This document shows, piece after piece, positions 15,508 to 24,572 of a DNA stretch of 64,000 nucleotides. The stretch is from Clostridiales bacterium (GTDB lineage Bacteria > Bacillota > Clostridia > Christensenellales > CAG-138): the NCBI GenBank assembly GCA_019416935.1, contig DXWI01000002.1, positions 108,906 to 172,905 of the forward strand. The letters are read 5' to 3'. Each line of letters starts with the position of its first letter. Within the stretch, counting starts at the first letter, position 1. The translations under genes were made by a program, and so were the position numbers. The notes under the pieces were generated by a model, which saw only the letters and a list, made by a program, of their open reading frames with translations, did not search any database and was not told the DNA's origin.

Positions 15508-16887
15508 TTATTGAAAGTGTACCCGCACGGTTGTGCCTTTTTCAACGCTGCTCTCCACCGTAAGTTCCGCATCGTGGGCGTCCGCGATCTTCCTGACCAG
15601 CGCGAGACCCAGACCGCTACCTCCGCTTTTTTTGCTGCGGGATTTGTCCACCATGTAAAAGGGCTCGAATATGCGCTCCATTGCCTGCTCGGGTATACCA
15701 CGGCCAAAATCTCTGACCTCTATGGTATCGCCGGAGAAGGTGAGGAGAACCCGCTTGTCCGGCGCGTCAGCGTCGTATGCCTTTGCCGCATTGTCCACAA
15801 GGTTGATGAGCAGGGACTGGATAAGGTCCGCGTTGCAGTTTAGTGTCCCGCCGCCGGAATGGGTGGCAAGAGTCACGCCCCGGTCGGCAAGGCTTTTCTG
15901 CGCGTTCTGCCGCACCCGGTCAAAGAGCACGTCAACCTCGCAGGACTTACGCTCGATCTCACGATCCAGAGTAATGATCCGAAGCAGCGTCTGCACCAGC
16001 CGCTCCAGCCATTCGCACTGCGTTTCGATATGCTCTAAGGATGCATCCTTTTCCTCGTTCGTCATATTAGCACGGCGCAACATACGGGAATGGAGCAGCA
16101 GCGCCGTCAGCGGCGTCTTGAATTCATGGGTCACGCCGCCGATAAAGAGCCGCTGCCGCTCAGCGGTTTCCATAAGCTCAGCGATGCGCGTCTCCATAGC
16201 CTCCGCCATCCGATTGAAATCGTCTGCCAGCGCGCCCACCTCGTCATGGGTGTCAACGCTGGCGCGGATGCCGTATTCACCGCCCGCAATGCGGCGGGCG
16301 GTGAGCGCAAGGGCGGTCAGCGGCCTTGTGCTGCGGTGCATTATGAGCGCGATGCAGCCCGCGCCCAAAAGGATGCCCGCGAGGCTTACGGCGGCGAACG
16401 TCCACGCCAGGCTTACGATGCTGTTATAGGTCGTGGAGATGTCCTCCACCACGTACACGGCGTAGGGCGTGCTCTTCACCATAACAAGGCTTCCCACAAT
16501 GAGCACATTGCGCCCCTCTATCTCCCTCTCCGTAAGCCGGGCGCCGTATTCCCCATCGGACAGCGGCATAAGCGCGCGCGGGTCAACCGAAACGCCGGAA
16601 CAGAGGGTTTCTTCCCCGCGCATCAAAACGGAGGAGGCGTCCGCAAAGCGGGAAAAGCAGTAGTTGACGAGAGAGGTCTCCACCGTTTTTGAATCGCCCT
16701 CCGCAAGATAATAGCCCGCCATCTCGGAAAAAGAGGAAGCAAGGCTTTTCTGCTTGTCCCTTGCATAGCTGTAAGTAAGCTCCAGTATGCTGTTTTTGGA
16801 ATGGATAAGGAGCACGGCGGAGCAGGCGGAGACGATGAAAAGCAGCACGGCGATGCAGATGAGGGAGGTCTTTTGCCAAAGCTTCAT
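15508..16887 (-). CDS. Sensor histidine kinase A
   Basis: The 459-residue kinase has a first membrane helix (LICIAVLLFIVSACSAVLLI), about 130 extracellular residues, a second helix near residue 165, a HAMP segment (RSTRPLTALALTARRIAGGE), H-box GGVTHEFKTPLTALLLHS with the phospho-accepting His, N-box NLVDNAAKAY, and ATP-lid motifs DFGRGIP and GGSGLGLALV. The start MKLWQKTS at 16887 is two bases after the regulator's stop and has GGAGG upstream. It pairs with response regulator A. Confidence 0.92.
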   Translation of the reverse strand: MKLWQKTSLICIAVLLFIVSACSAVLLIHSKNSILELTYSYARDKQKSLASSFSEMAGYYLAEGDSKTVETSLVNYCFSRFADASSVLMRGEETLCSGVSVDPRALMPLSDGEYGARLTEREIEGRNVLIVGSLVMVKSTPYAVYVVEDISTTYNSIVSLAWTFAAVSLAGILLGAGCIALIMHRSTRPLTALALTARRIAGGEYGIRASVDTHDEVGALADDFNRMAEAMETRIAELMETAERQRLFIGGVTHEFKTPLTALLLHSRMLRRANMTNEEKDASLEHIETQCEWLERLVQTLLRIITLDREIERKSCEVDVLFDRVRQNAQKSLADRGVTLATHSGGGTLNCNADLIQSLLINLVDNAAKAYDADAPDKRVLLTFSGDTIEVRDFGRGIPEQAMERIFEPFYMVDKSRSKKSGGSGLGLALVRKIADAHDAELTVESSVEKGTTVRVHFQ

Positions 16888-16888
16888 A

Positions 16889-17554
16889 CTATCGTTCCTC
16901 CAATCGGTAGCCAAGCTTCGGTATGGCCCGTATCGCATCGCCAAGGTCCAGCTTCTTGCGCAGATTGGATATCTTTACATCTACCGCACGGGTCTCGCCC
17001 GCATACTCGTAGCCCCAAACCTCGCTAAGGAGCTGCTCCCTTGATACGGTCAGGTTCTTGTTCTTTAAGAGCATCAGCAGCACGTCAAATTCCAGCGGCT
17101 GAAGCTCCACCTCCTCACCGGCCTTTGTAACGACGCGTGTTTCGCTGTTTACCTCAATGTCCCGGATCCGGTAGATCGCGTTCAGCCGGCCGGTGCGCTT
17201 TAATACCTTCTCTATGCGCACCATAAGCGCAAGCATATCGAAGGGCTTGACGATATAATCCTCCGCGCCGTCCATAAGGCCTTTAATTTCTGATGCGGAG
17301 TCCGTCTTTGCGGTCATGTATATGACGGGAATATTGTATTTCTCCATGTAGGAAAACAGCTCAAAGCCGTCTATGCCCGGCAGCATGATATCCAGCAGGG
17401 CCAGATCATAAGCGTGGTCGTCCGCGAGGCTATCCGCGGCCTTTTTTCCATCGTCAAACACGGCATATGCATAGCCGACAAACTGCATGTTAAGCGCAAC
17501 GGCTTCGGATATGCCCTTGTCATCTTCGATGATGAGTATCCTGTTTCTTGCCAT
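16889..17554 (-). CDS. OmpR-family response regulator A
   Basis: The 221-residue protein has a receiver domain (RILIIEDDKG, phospho-accepting Asp in LALLDIMLPGIDGFE, Lys in EDYIVKPFDM) and a winged-helix DNA-binding domain (LQPLEFDVLLMLLKNKNLTV, TRAVDVKISNLRKKLDLGD). It is highly similar to regulator B, including the stretch around IPVIYMTAKTDSASEIKGL. Kinase A follows with a two-base gap. Confidence 0.92.
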   Translation of the reverse strand: MARNRILIIEDDKGISEAVALNMQFVGYAYAVFDDGKKAADSLADDHAYDLALLDIMLPGIDGFELFSYMEKYNIPVIYMTAKTDSASEIKGLMDGAEDYIVKPFDMLALMVRIEKVLKRTGRLNAIYRIRDIEVNSETRVVTKAGEEVELQPLEFDVLLMLLKNKNLTVSREQLLSEVWGYEYAGETRAVDVKISNLRKKLDLGDAIRAIPKLGYRLEER

Positions 17555-17651
17555 AGAAATTAACACCTCCGTCCATAATTTTATTATACACCCTGTAAGC
17601 AAGTCTACATCGGATTGTAAGCGAATTGTAATTTATGATGTCCGGTGTATG

Positions 17652-17682
17652 CAAAAAGGACGCAGAGGTTTTCTACGTCCTA
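17652..17682 (-). terminator. Terminator after DUF6034-like lipoprotein B
   Basis: A 10-bp stem with one mismatch (17658-17667 region with TCTACGTCCT at 17672-17681) is followed on the minus strand by TTTTTG. It separates module A from the lipoprotein genes upstream. Confidence 0.65.
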
Positions 17683-17696
17683 AATAGTTTTGTTGC

Positions 17697-19106
17697 TTAA
17701 TACCCTTTGCTTATGTCAATGATCGTGCCGTCAATAGCGTTGACCGAGAGCAATATCATTTTGCTTGTGGTATCTTCCTCGTCACCATACTGACGGCTTC
17801 GCGTTCCGTAAAAATTCCATACAGGAACAAGCAGGCCCTGCCGCTCATCGGCGTTTTGTTCTATAATGCGCAGACTTTCCAATCGAATATCTGTAACATC
17901 AAGAATAAGAGCATCTATATCGCGCGCTTGAAACTTATAGGTAACAAACATCATTTTCCTGAAAATATTCTGAATATCAGAAAAGGGTAAAAGCGAACTA
18001 TCATCAACAACCTTCTCAATCATTTCAACAGGATATTCCCACGAGATGCCCCGTATGCCGCTGTCATCCACGGATACGGTTACGGTTTCATAATTCCATG
18101 ACTCCATATAGCTGTTGCTTCCATCCTGCTGTTTATAGTAAGACTCCCCTAAAATAAATGCTGACGGTATATCCCCTGCTAATCGTGTACAGAAAGCAGT
18201 ATATTTCCATGTGTTGTTGTCTTTATCATTTTTCAGCATCATTTCTGATGCGGCAAAAGGAAGGTTAACCTTCTCAAAAAAGTCATTAATCAGATCGACG
18301 GCAGCGGCGGGCGACAGCGCAAGTCCTTCTGCTTGTTTTGGAACAGATTCATCGTTAAGAGAGACTGTAATAGACTCTATGTTCGGCGCTCCGTCTGTGG
18401 GTGTTTCCGTACCTGCCGCTAATCTGGAATATTCCAGTCGTGCGTCATGCATAATCCCATCATTCCCACGATAGGGGTTTTCTACAGAAAACCGCACCAT
18501 ACCGTCTTGACTGACGGCATGAATTCCTGTATACTCGCTTCCCCGGCCGTCATCACATACATCCAAACGCCCGTCCACCCGCTCGGGAGTGCTGGTTTCC
18601 GGTGCTTCTTCATATAAAGCATTATAGTAGTTTAATTTTTCTTCATGATAAGCTCTAACATCCTCGTCCTCCGCTTTGGATATTGCCTCCTTGTGAAACA
18701 AAATGGCTTGTTCAATCTCCTGCTTTGTTAACTGAACAGATTCCTCAAACATTTCCATATCATTAACAAGCGCATCCCATAGAGGCGTTATCTGCTCCTG
18801 TGTAAATTCGCCAGGCTTTATACGGATAATATTCATTTCAGTACCATCAGGTACTTGTATCTGTGCATTTACGAAAATCGAAACATTCCCGTCCGTTTCC
18901 TCAAACGATACCTCCTCAAACGATATCTGCGTTTTTTCTTTCAAAGATAAATCATTATTTTCTGAATGTTCTGTTTCCTGCGCTTTTTCCAGCATGTTTT
19001 CCATGTTTTTCTCCACTACAAGTGGATTATCCGGCGTCTTTTGGCATCCGGAACATACCGCAAGCGTCATGAATGCGGCAAGTAATATGCAAATTGTTTT
19101 TTTCAT
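17697..19106 (-). CDS. DUF6034-like lipoprotein B
   Basis: The 469-residue lipoprotein starts MKKTICILLAAFMTLAVCSG and then CQKTPDNPLVVEKNMENMLE. Its end, GLLVPVWNFYGTRSRQYG and LLSVNAIDGTIIDISKGY, is shared with the other copies. The middle is acidic and Glu-rich with a predicted helical segment, and it diverges strongly from copy C although the signal peptide and upstream DNA are nearly identical (see repeat at 19030). It is the second of two adjacent lipoprotein genes after kinase B. Function unknown. Confidence 0.7.
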   Translation of the reverse strand: MKKTICILLAAFMTLAVCSGCQKTPDNPLVVEKNMENMLEKAQETEHSENNDLSLKEKTQISFEEVSFEETDGNVSIFVNAQIQVPDGTEMNIIRIKPGEFTQEQITPLWDALVNDMEMFEESVQLTKQEIEQAILFHKEAISKAEDEDVRAYHEEKLNYYNALYEEAPETSTPERVDGRLDVCDDGRGSEYTGIHAVSQDGMVRFSVENPYRGNDGIMHDARLEYSRLAAGTETPTDGAPNIESITVSLNDESVPKQAEGLALSPAAAVDLINDFFEKVNLPFAASEMMLKNDKDNNTWKYTAFCTRLAGDIPSAFILGESYYKQQDGSNSYMESWNYETVTVSVDDSGIRGISWEYPVEMIEKVVDDSSLLPFSDIQNIFRKMMFVTYKFQARDIDALILDVTDIRLESLRIIEQNADERQGLLVPVWNFYGTRSRQYGDEEDTTSKMILLSVNAIDGTIIDISKGY

Positions 19107-19172
19107 ATGAAAACCTCGCTTTCCTGTTTTACCACCATTATGAAAGCAGCCGCAAAGGATTTGGTTATCAAG
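19030..19172 (-). repeat. 143-bp duplicated block (copy 1): signal-peptide codons plus upstream DNA
   Basis: The sequence matches 20563-20705 base for base at a constant offset of 1533, with only a handful of differences around the ribosome binding site. It spans the first 25 or so codons and the leader of lipoproteins B and C. The remainder of the two genes is much more diverged. Confidence 0.8.
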
Positions 19173-19202
19173 CGGTCATGCCTGCTTTTTTCATTCAGCC
19201 GT

Positions 19203-20639
19203 TCAGTAACCCTTGGCAGAATCTATAACAGCCCCCGTAACAGCGTTGACGGAAAGCATGACTCCGGGAATTGTTTCGTCTGTCTCGCCATTTGTAAAAG
19301 TTCGCTGCCGCGTGCCATAGAAGTTCCAGACGGGGATCAGCAGTCCGTTCTCCGTAGAGCCCTGTTCCAGCACGCGCATCAGCTCCAACCGGGCTTCCGT
19401 AATATTGCAGGTAAGGTTCCGGTAATCTTGAGACTGGTATTGCCAGATCACCTGCATCATTTTTTCGAATATCGACTGTATTTCGGCAAAAGGCAACAGT
19501 TTGCAGGAATCCACCCTAATATCGCCGATTTCCAACGGAGAGTCCCATTCGGCGTATACAATTCCACTGTCGTTTACAAGAAATACCAGCCGCTCATAGA
19601 TCCATGCCGAGCCAAACTCGCTGTCGCTACCCGGAGTTCCGGAATAGCCGAATATTGCCGCGCACGCATATTGCTCCACCATACGCTGACAGGTGACGAG
19701 ATAGCACCAGTCCGATGCGTCCTTCGCCGCATCCCCCTCCGTTGCGGCGTTATCATATAGCGCAATGCGCTCCACCCGCATCGGAACGTCCAACTCTGAA
19801 ACAAACTGCCGCACGATCTCCGCCGCCTGCTTGGGTTGCATGGACAAGCCCGGGTACGCCGTATTGTCGAGGGTATCGTTCTCTTTTACTTCTTTTGTGC
19901 TGTTTTTTCCGTGCACGACGCCGTTGTGTCCCGGTGTGCAATATACAAACTTGCTGTTTTGGATTCCACCTTTTCCAAGCGGCTCATACCACGATTCGTT
20001 GGATACACGGAAGACGGTTCCGGCGTTGTCCGTTGCATCCACCCCCATAAAGCGTCTGGAAGGATTACCGGAATCCACATATTGCTCGATTTCCGGTGTA
20101 ACAGCCGTCGGCTCATAGGTATCCGGCGCCGTGCTGTACAGTTCCCCCAAATGCGCAAGCTCAGCCTCCCGCAGGGCCTTGTTCTCCTCGTAATACTCGT
20201 TCTGTTCAATTCGTTCCATATCGCTCTGAAGGGTGAGAATCGCCTGCTCAAGCTCTGTTTTCGTCCTGTCAGCCTCTGTACGCGGCTTGTACATGTTCTT
20301 ATCTCTTATGAGCAAATCCCACAGCCCGTTTATCAGTTCCTGCGAAAAAGAGCCTGCCTTTACAGTAATTATGGGAATGGTATCTGTTTCCGGCAGGCGG
20401 ACAGCAGCATTCGCAAGGATTGTAAAATGATCTTCCTCCACCATGACATCCATCATGTCCGGTGCGGACAGCTGCTCCCGAAGCGACAATGCCACCGATC
20501 CGTCATCGGCCGTCGCCTGCTCGATCAGATTTTCCGCATTTTTTCCAACCACAATCGGGCTCTCCGGCGTCTTTTGGCATCCGGAACATACCGCAAGCGT
20601 CATGAATGCGGCAAGTAATATGCAAATTGTTTTTTTCAT
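19203..20639 (-). CDS. DUF6034-like lipoprotein C
   Basis: The 478-residue lipoprotein begins MKKTICILLAAFMTLAVCSG and CQKTPESPIVVGKNAENLIE and ends GLLIPVWNFYGTRQRTF, MLSVNAVTGAVIDSAKGY. The central region has its own sequence (MERIEQNEYYEENKALREAE helix, then a beta-rich part). It directly follows kinase B and precedes lipoprotein B, so this module has two lipoproteins. GAGG lies upstream of the ATG. Confidence 0.7.
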   Translation of the reverse strand: MKKTICILLAAFMTLAVCSGCQKTPESPIVVGKNAENLIEQATADDGSVALSLREQLSAPDMMDVMVEEDHFTILANAAVRLPETDTIPIITVKAGSFSQELINGLWDLLIRDKNMYKPRTEADRTKTELEQAILTLQSDMERIEQNEYYEENKALREAELAHLGELYSTAPDTYEPTAVTPEIEQYVDSGNPSRRFMGVDATDNAGTVFRVSNESWYEPLGKGGIQNSKFVYCTPGHNGVVHGKNSTKEVKENDTLDNTAYPGLSMQPKQAAEIVRQFVSELDVPMRVERIALYDNAATEGDAAKDASDWCYLVTCQRMVEQYACAAIFGYSGTPGSDSEFGSAWIYERLVFLVNDSGIVYAEWDSPLEIGDIRVDSCKLLPFAEIQSIFEKMMQVIWQYQSQDYRNLTCNITEARLELMRVLEQGSTENGLLIPVWNFYGTRQRTFTNGETDETIPGVMLSVNAVTGAVIDSAKGY

Positions 20640-20705
20640 GTGCTGACCTCGCTTTCCTGTTTTACCACCATTATGAAAGCTGCCGCAAAGGATTTGGTTA
20701 TCAAG
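20563..20705 (-). repeat. 143-bp duplicated block (copy 2)
   Basis: Partner of 19030-19172; see there. Its upstream end touches the last codons of kinase B (stop at 20701). Confidence 0.8.
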
Positions 20706-22086
20706 TTGTTTTCAAATTGTTTTCGGAAAAAATAATTTTTACAACCGTACCCTTGCCGACTTCACTCTTGATGGATAATGTTGCGCCGTGCGCCCGGACG
20801 ATCTCCGCCACAAGGGCAAGCCCTAGGCCGCTTCCGCCTTTTTTCTTGCTGCGGGAGGGATCCGACATATAAAACGGCTCGGTAATCCGCGAAATTTCGC
20901 TTTTGGGGATACCCTCGCCGCTGTCTGCGACTTCAATCGTGCTGCCGTAAGCGCGAAGAACTACAACTTGTCCCTCCGAAGAGGCTTTGGAGGCGTTGTC
21001 TACCAGGTTGATAAGAGCGGAGCGCATAAGATCTGCGTCCATAACAAGAATATCTGTTTTGCACTCGGTTTTGAGGGTCGTGTGACGCTCCTGCATGGTA
21101 CCAGCCGTACTCTCGATAACAATATCAAATAACTCGGATACATCCGTTTCACATAGCTTGATATCTTCCTTTAAGGTGATAAGCCGCAACAGCTTTTGCG
21201 TCATGCGCTCCAGCCACCGGCATTGATTGTTGATGTGCTTAAGCGAAACGTCCATCTGCCGACGGTTCACGTTGGCATTCAGAAGCGTATCCGAATGGAT
21301 CAGCATCGTGGCAAGCGGCGTTTTGAACTCATGCGTCACGCCGCCGATGAAAAGCCGCTGCCGGTCTGCCGTTTCGATAAGCTCTGCAATATGCGTTTCT
21401 ACGGCGTCCGCCATAACATTGAAATCCGCTGCAAGGGAGCCGACTTCATCATGGGAAGTCACCTCTGCCCGCCGGGCATATTCGCCGCTCGATATGCGCT
21501 TTGTCGTTTCGGAGAGCGCATTAAGGGGCTTTGTAGCTTTGCGTACCAGCAGAACGATAAGGGCAACGCCCACAAGAGTGCCCGCTGCGCTGATAGCGAT
21601 AAAGCTCCATGCCATCCGGGCGATATCGTGATAGACGGAGGAAACATCCTCCACAACATAGATCATAGCTTCCTTGTCGTTTACAACAGTACTGCTTCCT
21701 ACGATAAGAATGTGGCGTCCGTCTGTTTCTCCAAGATAAGTTTGCTGCTCATGACCTGTGACCGGCAAGATGGTTTCGGGCAGGAGGTTTATGTTGGAAT
21801 AGACCGTTTCACCGTCCATGATGAAAACGGAAGTGTTGTCTGCAAATTGAGAAAAGCAGTAGACGGCGAGGGAATATTCCGTGATGGGCGAATCATTCTT
21901 GTCGCCATAATAGGAGAACATCTGAGAAAACGAGGTTTCAAGCGTCAGCTGCTTCTCCTCAGCCTGCTTTACCGTCAGATTCAGAATGTTGCTTTTCGAT
22001 TGGAGTAAAAGAAGCGTGCAGCAGACCGTGACGATACAGATAAGAACGCAAACGCAGACAAGGGATATTTTCTGCCATAATTTCAT
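20701..22086 (-). CDS. Sensor histidine kinase B
   Basis: The 461-residue kinase resembles kinase A: MKLWQKISLVCVCVLICIVT membrane helix, an extracellular part of about 130 residues, HAMP (KATKPLNALSETTKRISSGE), H-box GGVTHEFKTPLATMLIHS, N-box NLVDNASKAS, DSGEGIP and GGSGLGLALV. The extracellular parts of A and B differ more than the cytoplasmic parts, suggesting different ligands. The start follows regulator B by one base. Confidence 0.92.
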   Translation of the reverse strand: MKLWQKISLVCVCVLICIVTVCCTLLLLQSKSNILNLTVKQAEEKQLTLETSFSQMFSYYGDKNDSPITEYSLAVYCFSQFADNTSVFIMDGETVYSNINLLPETILPVTGHEQQTYLGETDGRHILIVGSSTVVNDKEAMIYVVEDVSSVYHDIARMAWSFIAISAAGTLVGVALIVLLVRKATKPLNALSETTKRISSGEYARRAEVTSHDEVGSLAADFNVMADAVETHIAELIETADRQRLFIGGVTHEFKTPLATMLIHSDTLLNANVNRRQMDVSLKHINNQCRWLERMTQKLLRLITLKEDIKLCETDVSELFDIVIESTAGTMQERHTTLKTECKTDILVMDADLMRSALINLVDNASKASSEGQVVVLRAYGSTIEVADSGEGIPKSEISRITEPFYMSDPSRSKKKGGSGLGLALVAEIVRAHGATLSIKSEVGKGTVVKIIFSENNLKTT

Positions 22087-22087
22087 G

Positions 22088-22753
22088 TCAGTGTTCCTCC
22101 AATCGGTATCCCGTTTTGGATATCGTCTTGATTTCATCTGTAAGGCCAAGTTTTCTTCGGATGTTTGCGATGTGCACATCTACGGTGCGCGGGCCGCCGA
22201 AATAATCGATGCCCCATATTTCATTTAACAGCCGGTCGCGGGGAACGGTACGGTTTTTATTGCGTACCAGCATGACGAGTACATCAAATTCCAATGGCTT
22301 TAGGGCGATTTCCTTTCCTAAGTGCGTTACAGTACGGTTTTCGGTGTCTATGGTGTAGTCGGAAAAGCGGAGCACCTTATTGAGTTTTCCCGTGCGCGCA
22401 AGCACCTTTTCCATTCGCACCAGCAGTGTAACCACGTCAAAAGGTTTTACGAGATAATCCTCTGCGCCGTCCCGAAGCCCTTTGATCTCCGAGGCGGAAT
22501 CCGTCTTTGCCGTCATGTAGATGACGGGGATATTATACTTTTCCATATAGGAAAAAAGCTCAAACCCGTCGATGCCGGGGAGCATGATGTCAAGAAGGGC
22601 GAGATCAAAGGAATGATCGTTTTCAAGATAATCCGCCGCATTTTTGCCGTCGTCAAATATCATGTATTCATAGCCCACATATTGCAGGTTGACGGCAATA
22701 CCATCCGCGAGAGCTGCGTCATCTTCGACGACTAATATTCTGTTCGCTGCCAT
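22088..22753 (-). CDS. OmpR-family response regulator B
   Basis: The 221-residue regulator has receiver motifs RILVVEDDAALADG, LALLDIMLPGIDGFE and EDYLVKPFD, and a winged helix (LKPLEFDVLVMLVRNKNRTV, RTVDVHIANIRRKLGLTD). GGAGG lies eight to nine bases before the ATG at 22753. An AT-rich stretch with GTTAT and TTAAC half-sites lies 50-80 bases upstream and may hold its promoter. Confidence 0.92.
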   Translation of the reverse strand: MAANRILVVEDDAALADGIAVNLQYVGYEYMIFDDGKNAADYLENDHSFDLALLDIMLPGIDGFELFSYMEKYNIPVIYMTAKTDSASEIKGLRDGAEDYLVKPFDVVTLLVRMEKVLARTGKLNKVLRFSDYTIDTENRTVTHLGKEIALKPLEFDVLVMLVRNKNRTVPRDRLLNEIWGIDYFGGPRTVDVHIANIRRKLGLTDEIKTISKTGYRLEEH

Positions 22754-22897
22754 TTGCTGTTTCCTCCATTCGGGTATACCTGTTTTTATTTTAGCATTTC
22801 GGTATGATAAAAAGGTTATCAAAATATTAACGATAAAAATACCACTGTTTTGAGCATATAGCAGGCGGCGTCCGACGTCAAAGATATGGGTTGAACA

Positions 22898-22926
22898 TAA
22901 AAAGGGCGCAGGAGATTTCTGCGCCC
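22898..22926 (-). terminator. Terminator after DUF6034-like lipoprotein D
   Basis: GGGCGCAG (22904-22911) pairs with CTGCGCCC (22919-22926); on the minus strand it is followed by CTTTTTATG. It separates module C from module B. Confidence 0.8.
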
Positions 22927-22948
22927 GAAAAAATCACTATTTTTGGCT

Positions 22949-24490
22949 TTAATATCCCTTATCTAAATCAATAATACTGCCGTCGATGGCGTTGATTGCA
23001 AACAACACAATGGGAGCTTCCGGCCAGCTTTTGCCGCCGCGCCCTCCCGAAAAGTCAAAAGACTGTCCCCCGGCCTTATCCGTTGCAATGTTGTGTCCGT
23101 AGAACACCCACGCGGGAACGAGCAAACCCGTTGTACCGTCGCCGTTTGGCTCCCGAGTACGCATCAAGCACAGCTCGATGTCGTCCACATTAATCTCGAT
23201 CTGTCCGCCGGGATACCGTGTATCAAGCATCGATTCGTATTGTATCCTTACCATTTTCTCAAAGACGTCCATTATTTCGGGAAAACTCTTTAGCACAGCA
23301 TTTTCCTGTACGACCTCGCCAACGGCGATAGGCGACAACCATGTTATTGAAGCAAAGCCGTTGTTATCCACGGTGAAGCAGATATACTCATAATCCCAAC
23401 CGATTTGGAATACGCCGCTATTGCTTCCACCGGCGATGGTATTTATCATAACTGGGACATCTTCGGCCATTCTTGCATAGTAGAATTGCCAAGCGTAGTT
23501 TTGCGCGGGGTTCTTCGGACCTTCTATGTATTTTCCGTTCTCCCATCTTCCATCGACAAGCCCCGTGCCTTTGTCGTCCACGACGAACGCCGCTCCCAGG
23601 CGGAAATCATCGCTCATTCCTGCGGCAGTGAAAAAACCGTCGCACGTCTTCTTCGCTTCCTCATAAGAAATTGTGAGCTTTCCTTGCGCCGCATCTGGAA
23701 GCGAGCTTCCATCCGTGCGCAGCATTCCTTTCGTGGTATATGCCGGGGCGGAATTATCCCAATAGGATAAATATCCCGATTTGCCGTTGGCGGCTTCTAA
23801 GTCCTGCAAGGAGGCGGAGGGCGCCATACAAACGGTGATGCCTCGGCTGTTATCCTCAAATGCGGCGCTCAACAGATAGAATCGTCCGGTTTTCCCGGCG
23901 ATCGGGAATCCGTTTTCATCGGTAGCCTGCGTTTCGCGCAACGTCATTGTGCCGTCAGAAACGGCGGGTGCGGATAGTGTTTCCGGCGCCGACTTATACC
24001 GTTCTTCCGCAGCGGAAATCAAAGCGAGTATCTCCTCTTCGGTTTGGTCGTTGTTCAAATAGCTCTTATCTTCCAGTTTCTGCCTGAGAGCGAGTATCTG
24101 CTTTTCAATATCAGCCTTGGTTTCTCTGATGTGCCCTTGGTCGAGAGGTTTTTCATCGGGGAAAAGATAATTGAATATCCCCGTCACCTGCTCCTGCGTA
24201 AAGACAGACATGGCAGCTTTTCGTATAGGCATACCGCCGACATCGGGTTTGTGGACTTCAGCGTCCACATGAATGCGCAGCCTTCCATCCTCCATTTCGC
24301 TGTTAAAGATGTAGTTGTCCTCCGGAATAGCCAGATCATTCAGCATCTGCCCGTTCTCGGGCTTAGCAGCTTGCTCCACCATACGCTCCGTGTCCTTTTT
24401 TACCACGACCACCTCATCCGGCGTTTCCTGGCAGGCCGCGAGGGAGAGCGTTAAACTTACAGCAAGCAATATTGCAAATACTTTTTTCAT
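22949..24490 (-). CDS. DUF6034-like lipoprotein D
   Basis: The longest copy (513 residues) has signal MKKVFAILLAVSLTLSLAAC, then QETPDEVVVVKKDTERMVEQ, and ends GLLVPAWVFYG and VLFAINAIDGSIIDLDKGY. A Gly-rich insert (QSFDFSGGRGGKSW) lies before the final motif. It follows kinase C with an 81-base gap that contains a GTTAT direct-repeat box. Like the others it should be anchored outside the membrane. Confidence 0.7.
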   Translation of the reverse strand: MKKVFAILLAVSLTLSLAACQETPDEVVVVKKDTERMVEQAAKPENGQMLNDLAIPEDNYIFNSEMEDGRLRIHVDAEVHKPDVGGMPIRKAAMSVFTQEQVTGIFNYLFPDEKPLDQGHIRETKADIEKQILALRQKLEDKSYLNNDQTEEEILALISAAEERYKSAPETLSAPAVSDGTMTLRETQATDENGFPIAGKTGRFYLLSAAFEDNSRGITVCMAPSASLQDLEAANGKSGYLSYWDNSAPAYTTKGMLRTDGSSLPDAAQGKLTISYEEAKKTCDGFFTAAGMSDDFRLGAAFVVDDKGTGLVDGRWENGKYIEGPKNPAQNYAWQFYYARMAEDVPVMINTIAGGSNSGVFQIGWDYEYICFTVDNNGFASITWLSPIAVGEVVQENAVLKSFPEIMDVFEKMVRIQYESMLDTRYPGGQIEINVDDIELCLMRTREPNGDGTTGLLVPAWVFYGHNIATDKAGGQSFDFSGGRGGKSWPEAPIVLFAINAIDGSIIDLDKGY

Positions 24491-24556
24491 TGTTTTTCCC
24501 CTTTCTCATGATAAGGGTATTGTGTCATAATTTGCAGTCAAAATGGTTTGCAAACG

Positions 24557-24572
24557 GTTATTATTTTGTTAT
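24557..24572. promoter_or_regulatory. Candidate response-regulator box upstream of lipoprotein D
   Basis: GTTAT, six bases (TATTTT), GTTAT: two half-sites 11 bases apart, between the kinase C stop and the lipoprotein D start. Confidence 0.4.
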
